A stretch of DNA of 64,000 nt from NCBI GenBank assembly GCA_029207755.1, contig JARCOQ010000003.1:45590144-45654143 (forward strand), given 5' to 3'. This document shows, piece after piece, positions 63,201-64,000 of this stretch. The translations under genes and the position numbers were made by a program. The notes beneath the pieces were generated by a model. That model was not told the DNA's origin and searched no databases. It saw nothing but the letters and a program-made list of their open reading frames with translations. This DNA comes from Chamaea fasciata. Its lineage: Eukaryota; Chordata; Aves; Passeriformes; Sylviidae. The stretch's first letter is position 1. Every line of letters starts with the position of its first letter.

Positions 63201-64000
63201 CAATCCAAAGAATAAAAGAATGCTAAAAGCAATTAAACAAACTTAGTGCTTGTTGAGAACAATTTGATGTTAAAGCTTTTAAGGGTATCTCACTTTTTTA
63301 TACTGCTTGAAAAAGTTGAAACACATAAATTTCTACAAGTTCAGAGCTGTTTAAAAATGTGCTTGTCTGATGGAGAGGATTTATGGAGAACAAGCAAGGG
63401 AAACAAAAAGTCTTTCAGACACTTAATTAACTGCTACTCTTATAAATGTGTACTATTGCAGTAAAACACTTTTATGTAGCTAGAAGGTACTTTAAATTCA
63501 GGTTCTAGTCAGCTGGAAGGAAACAAAAATTAGTACTACAGTATTACAATGCTCTGTTGAGAACCTAAAGGACGATATGAAACCTAAAGTAATTAATGTT
63601 CTGCATGAAAAAAAAATACTTTTCAGTCAATGCAATATTTGATATCAATTTAAGGAACTGATAGAAGTATCTTTCACAGAACAAATGACATTTCTGATGG
63701 GCATATCTGATGCTTAAATGTATTGCTAGACTTACAATGACAGGCAGCCTGAAGGTCAGAAATACTCAATTCTTGCTCTGTCAGCAAAATTTTCAAGTGT
63801 TTTTGGCTGTAGCCTTGTAGGAGGCTCATTCTTTACAGATGATGATTATTTTTTTCTGTAAGAACATAAGAGAGTTCAGAAAGCTTGGGAATACATCAGC
63901 TGGGGAGTGAAAATCTCACCTGTTTTCCTTAAAAAGAAAATAAACGAAGAAAATAAGGTGATTATTCAGTTGCTTAAATTAAGCAGACTTAAGCCAGAGG
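60223..64000. other. Gene-free stretch to window end
   Basis: No gene recognised. About 60420-60700 has higher complexity and some CpG, family unknown. A small perfect hairpin (AAGATTTT, T5 loop, AAAATCTT) lies at 61408-61428. Confidence 0.5.

Noticed and set aside
1..64000. Prokaryotic operons, CRISPR arrays, tRNA or rRNA genes, mitochondrial insertions
   Set aside because: No spaced repeats, cloverleaf patterns, rRNA signatures or coding clusters were seen on either strand.

Overview
The window reads as nuclear DNA from a bird. It is AT-rich with short simple repeats. It carries several fragments of CR1, the dominant avian LINE, on both strands, each recognisable by its conserved 3' region, and a solo endogenous-retrovirus LTR whose style suggests a songbird (Passeriformes). 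The songbird call is weak and is inferred from remembered LTR style only. I see no protein-coding gene I can defend. The longest open frames are about 130 codons, lie in unrelated places, and show no family signature. This is what a gene desert or one very large intron looks like.

Layout: 1-2.6 kb holds two consecutive splice-bounded segments (1010-1318 and 1424-1503) that could be exons of a non-coding transcript. A plus-strand CR1 fragment lies at 2.66-2.94 kb, a minus-strand one at 7.05-7.33 kb, and CR1 3' tails at 16.65 and 57.49 kb. The most informative LINE copy is at 30.43-31.26 kb, where the endonuclease part of ORF2 is joined directly to the 3' end with the reverse transcriptase missing. 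At 35.33-35.87 kb a CpG-rich block has four inverted CCAAT boxes, a TATA box and a nearby ATTAAA signal, which fits an LTR or another promoter. At 45,686-46,223 a complete solo LTR sits between perfect 5-bp target duplications. A 16-copy CCCCTT array with strong G-quadruplex potential lies at 60.08 kb. A 40-base T run is at 55.4 kb and an AT microsatellite at 44.35 kb.

The remainder is unannotated single-copy-looking sequence. Reading it for structure turned up four foldbacks that no feature explains, at 5105-5159, 13148-13203, 40008-40039 and 49149-49231. The 13148 foldback (14-bp perfect stem, 22-nt arms) and the 49149 foldback (nested 12-bp and 8-bp stems) are the ones I would look at first. 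No prokaryotic, CRISPR, rRNA or tRNA features were seen. I did not find a convincing new multi-gene system.
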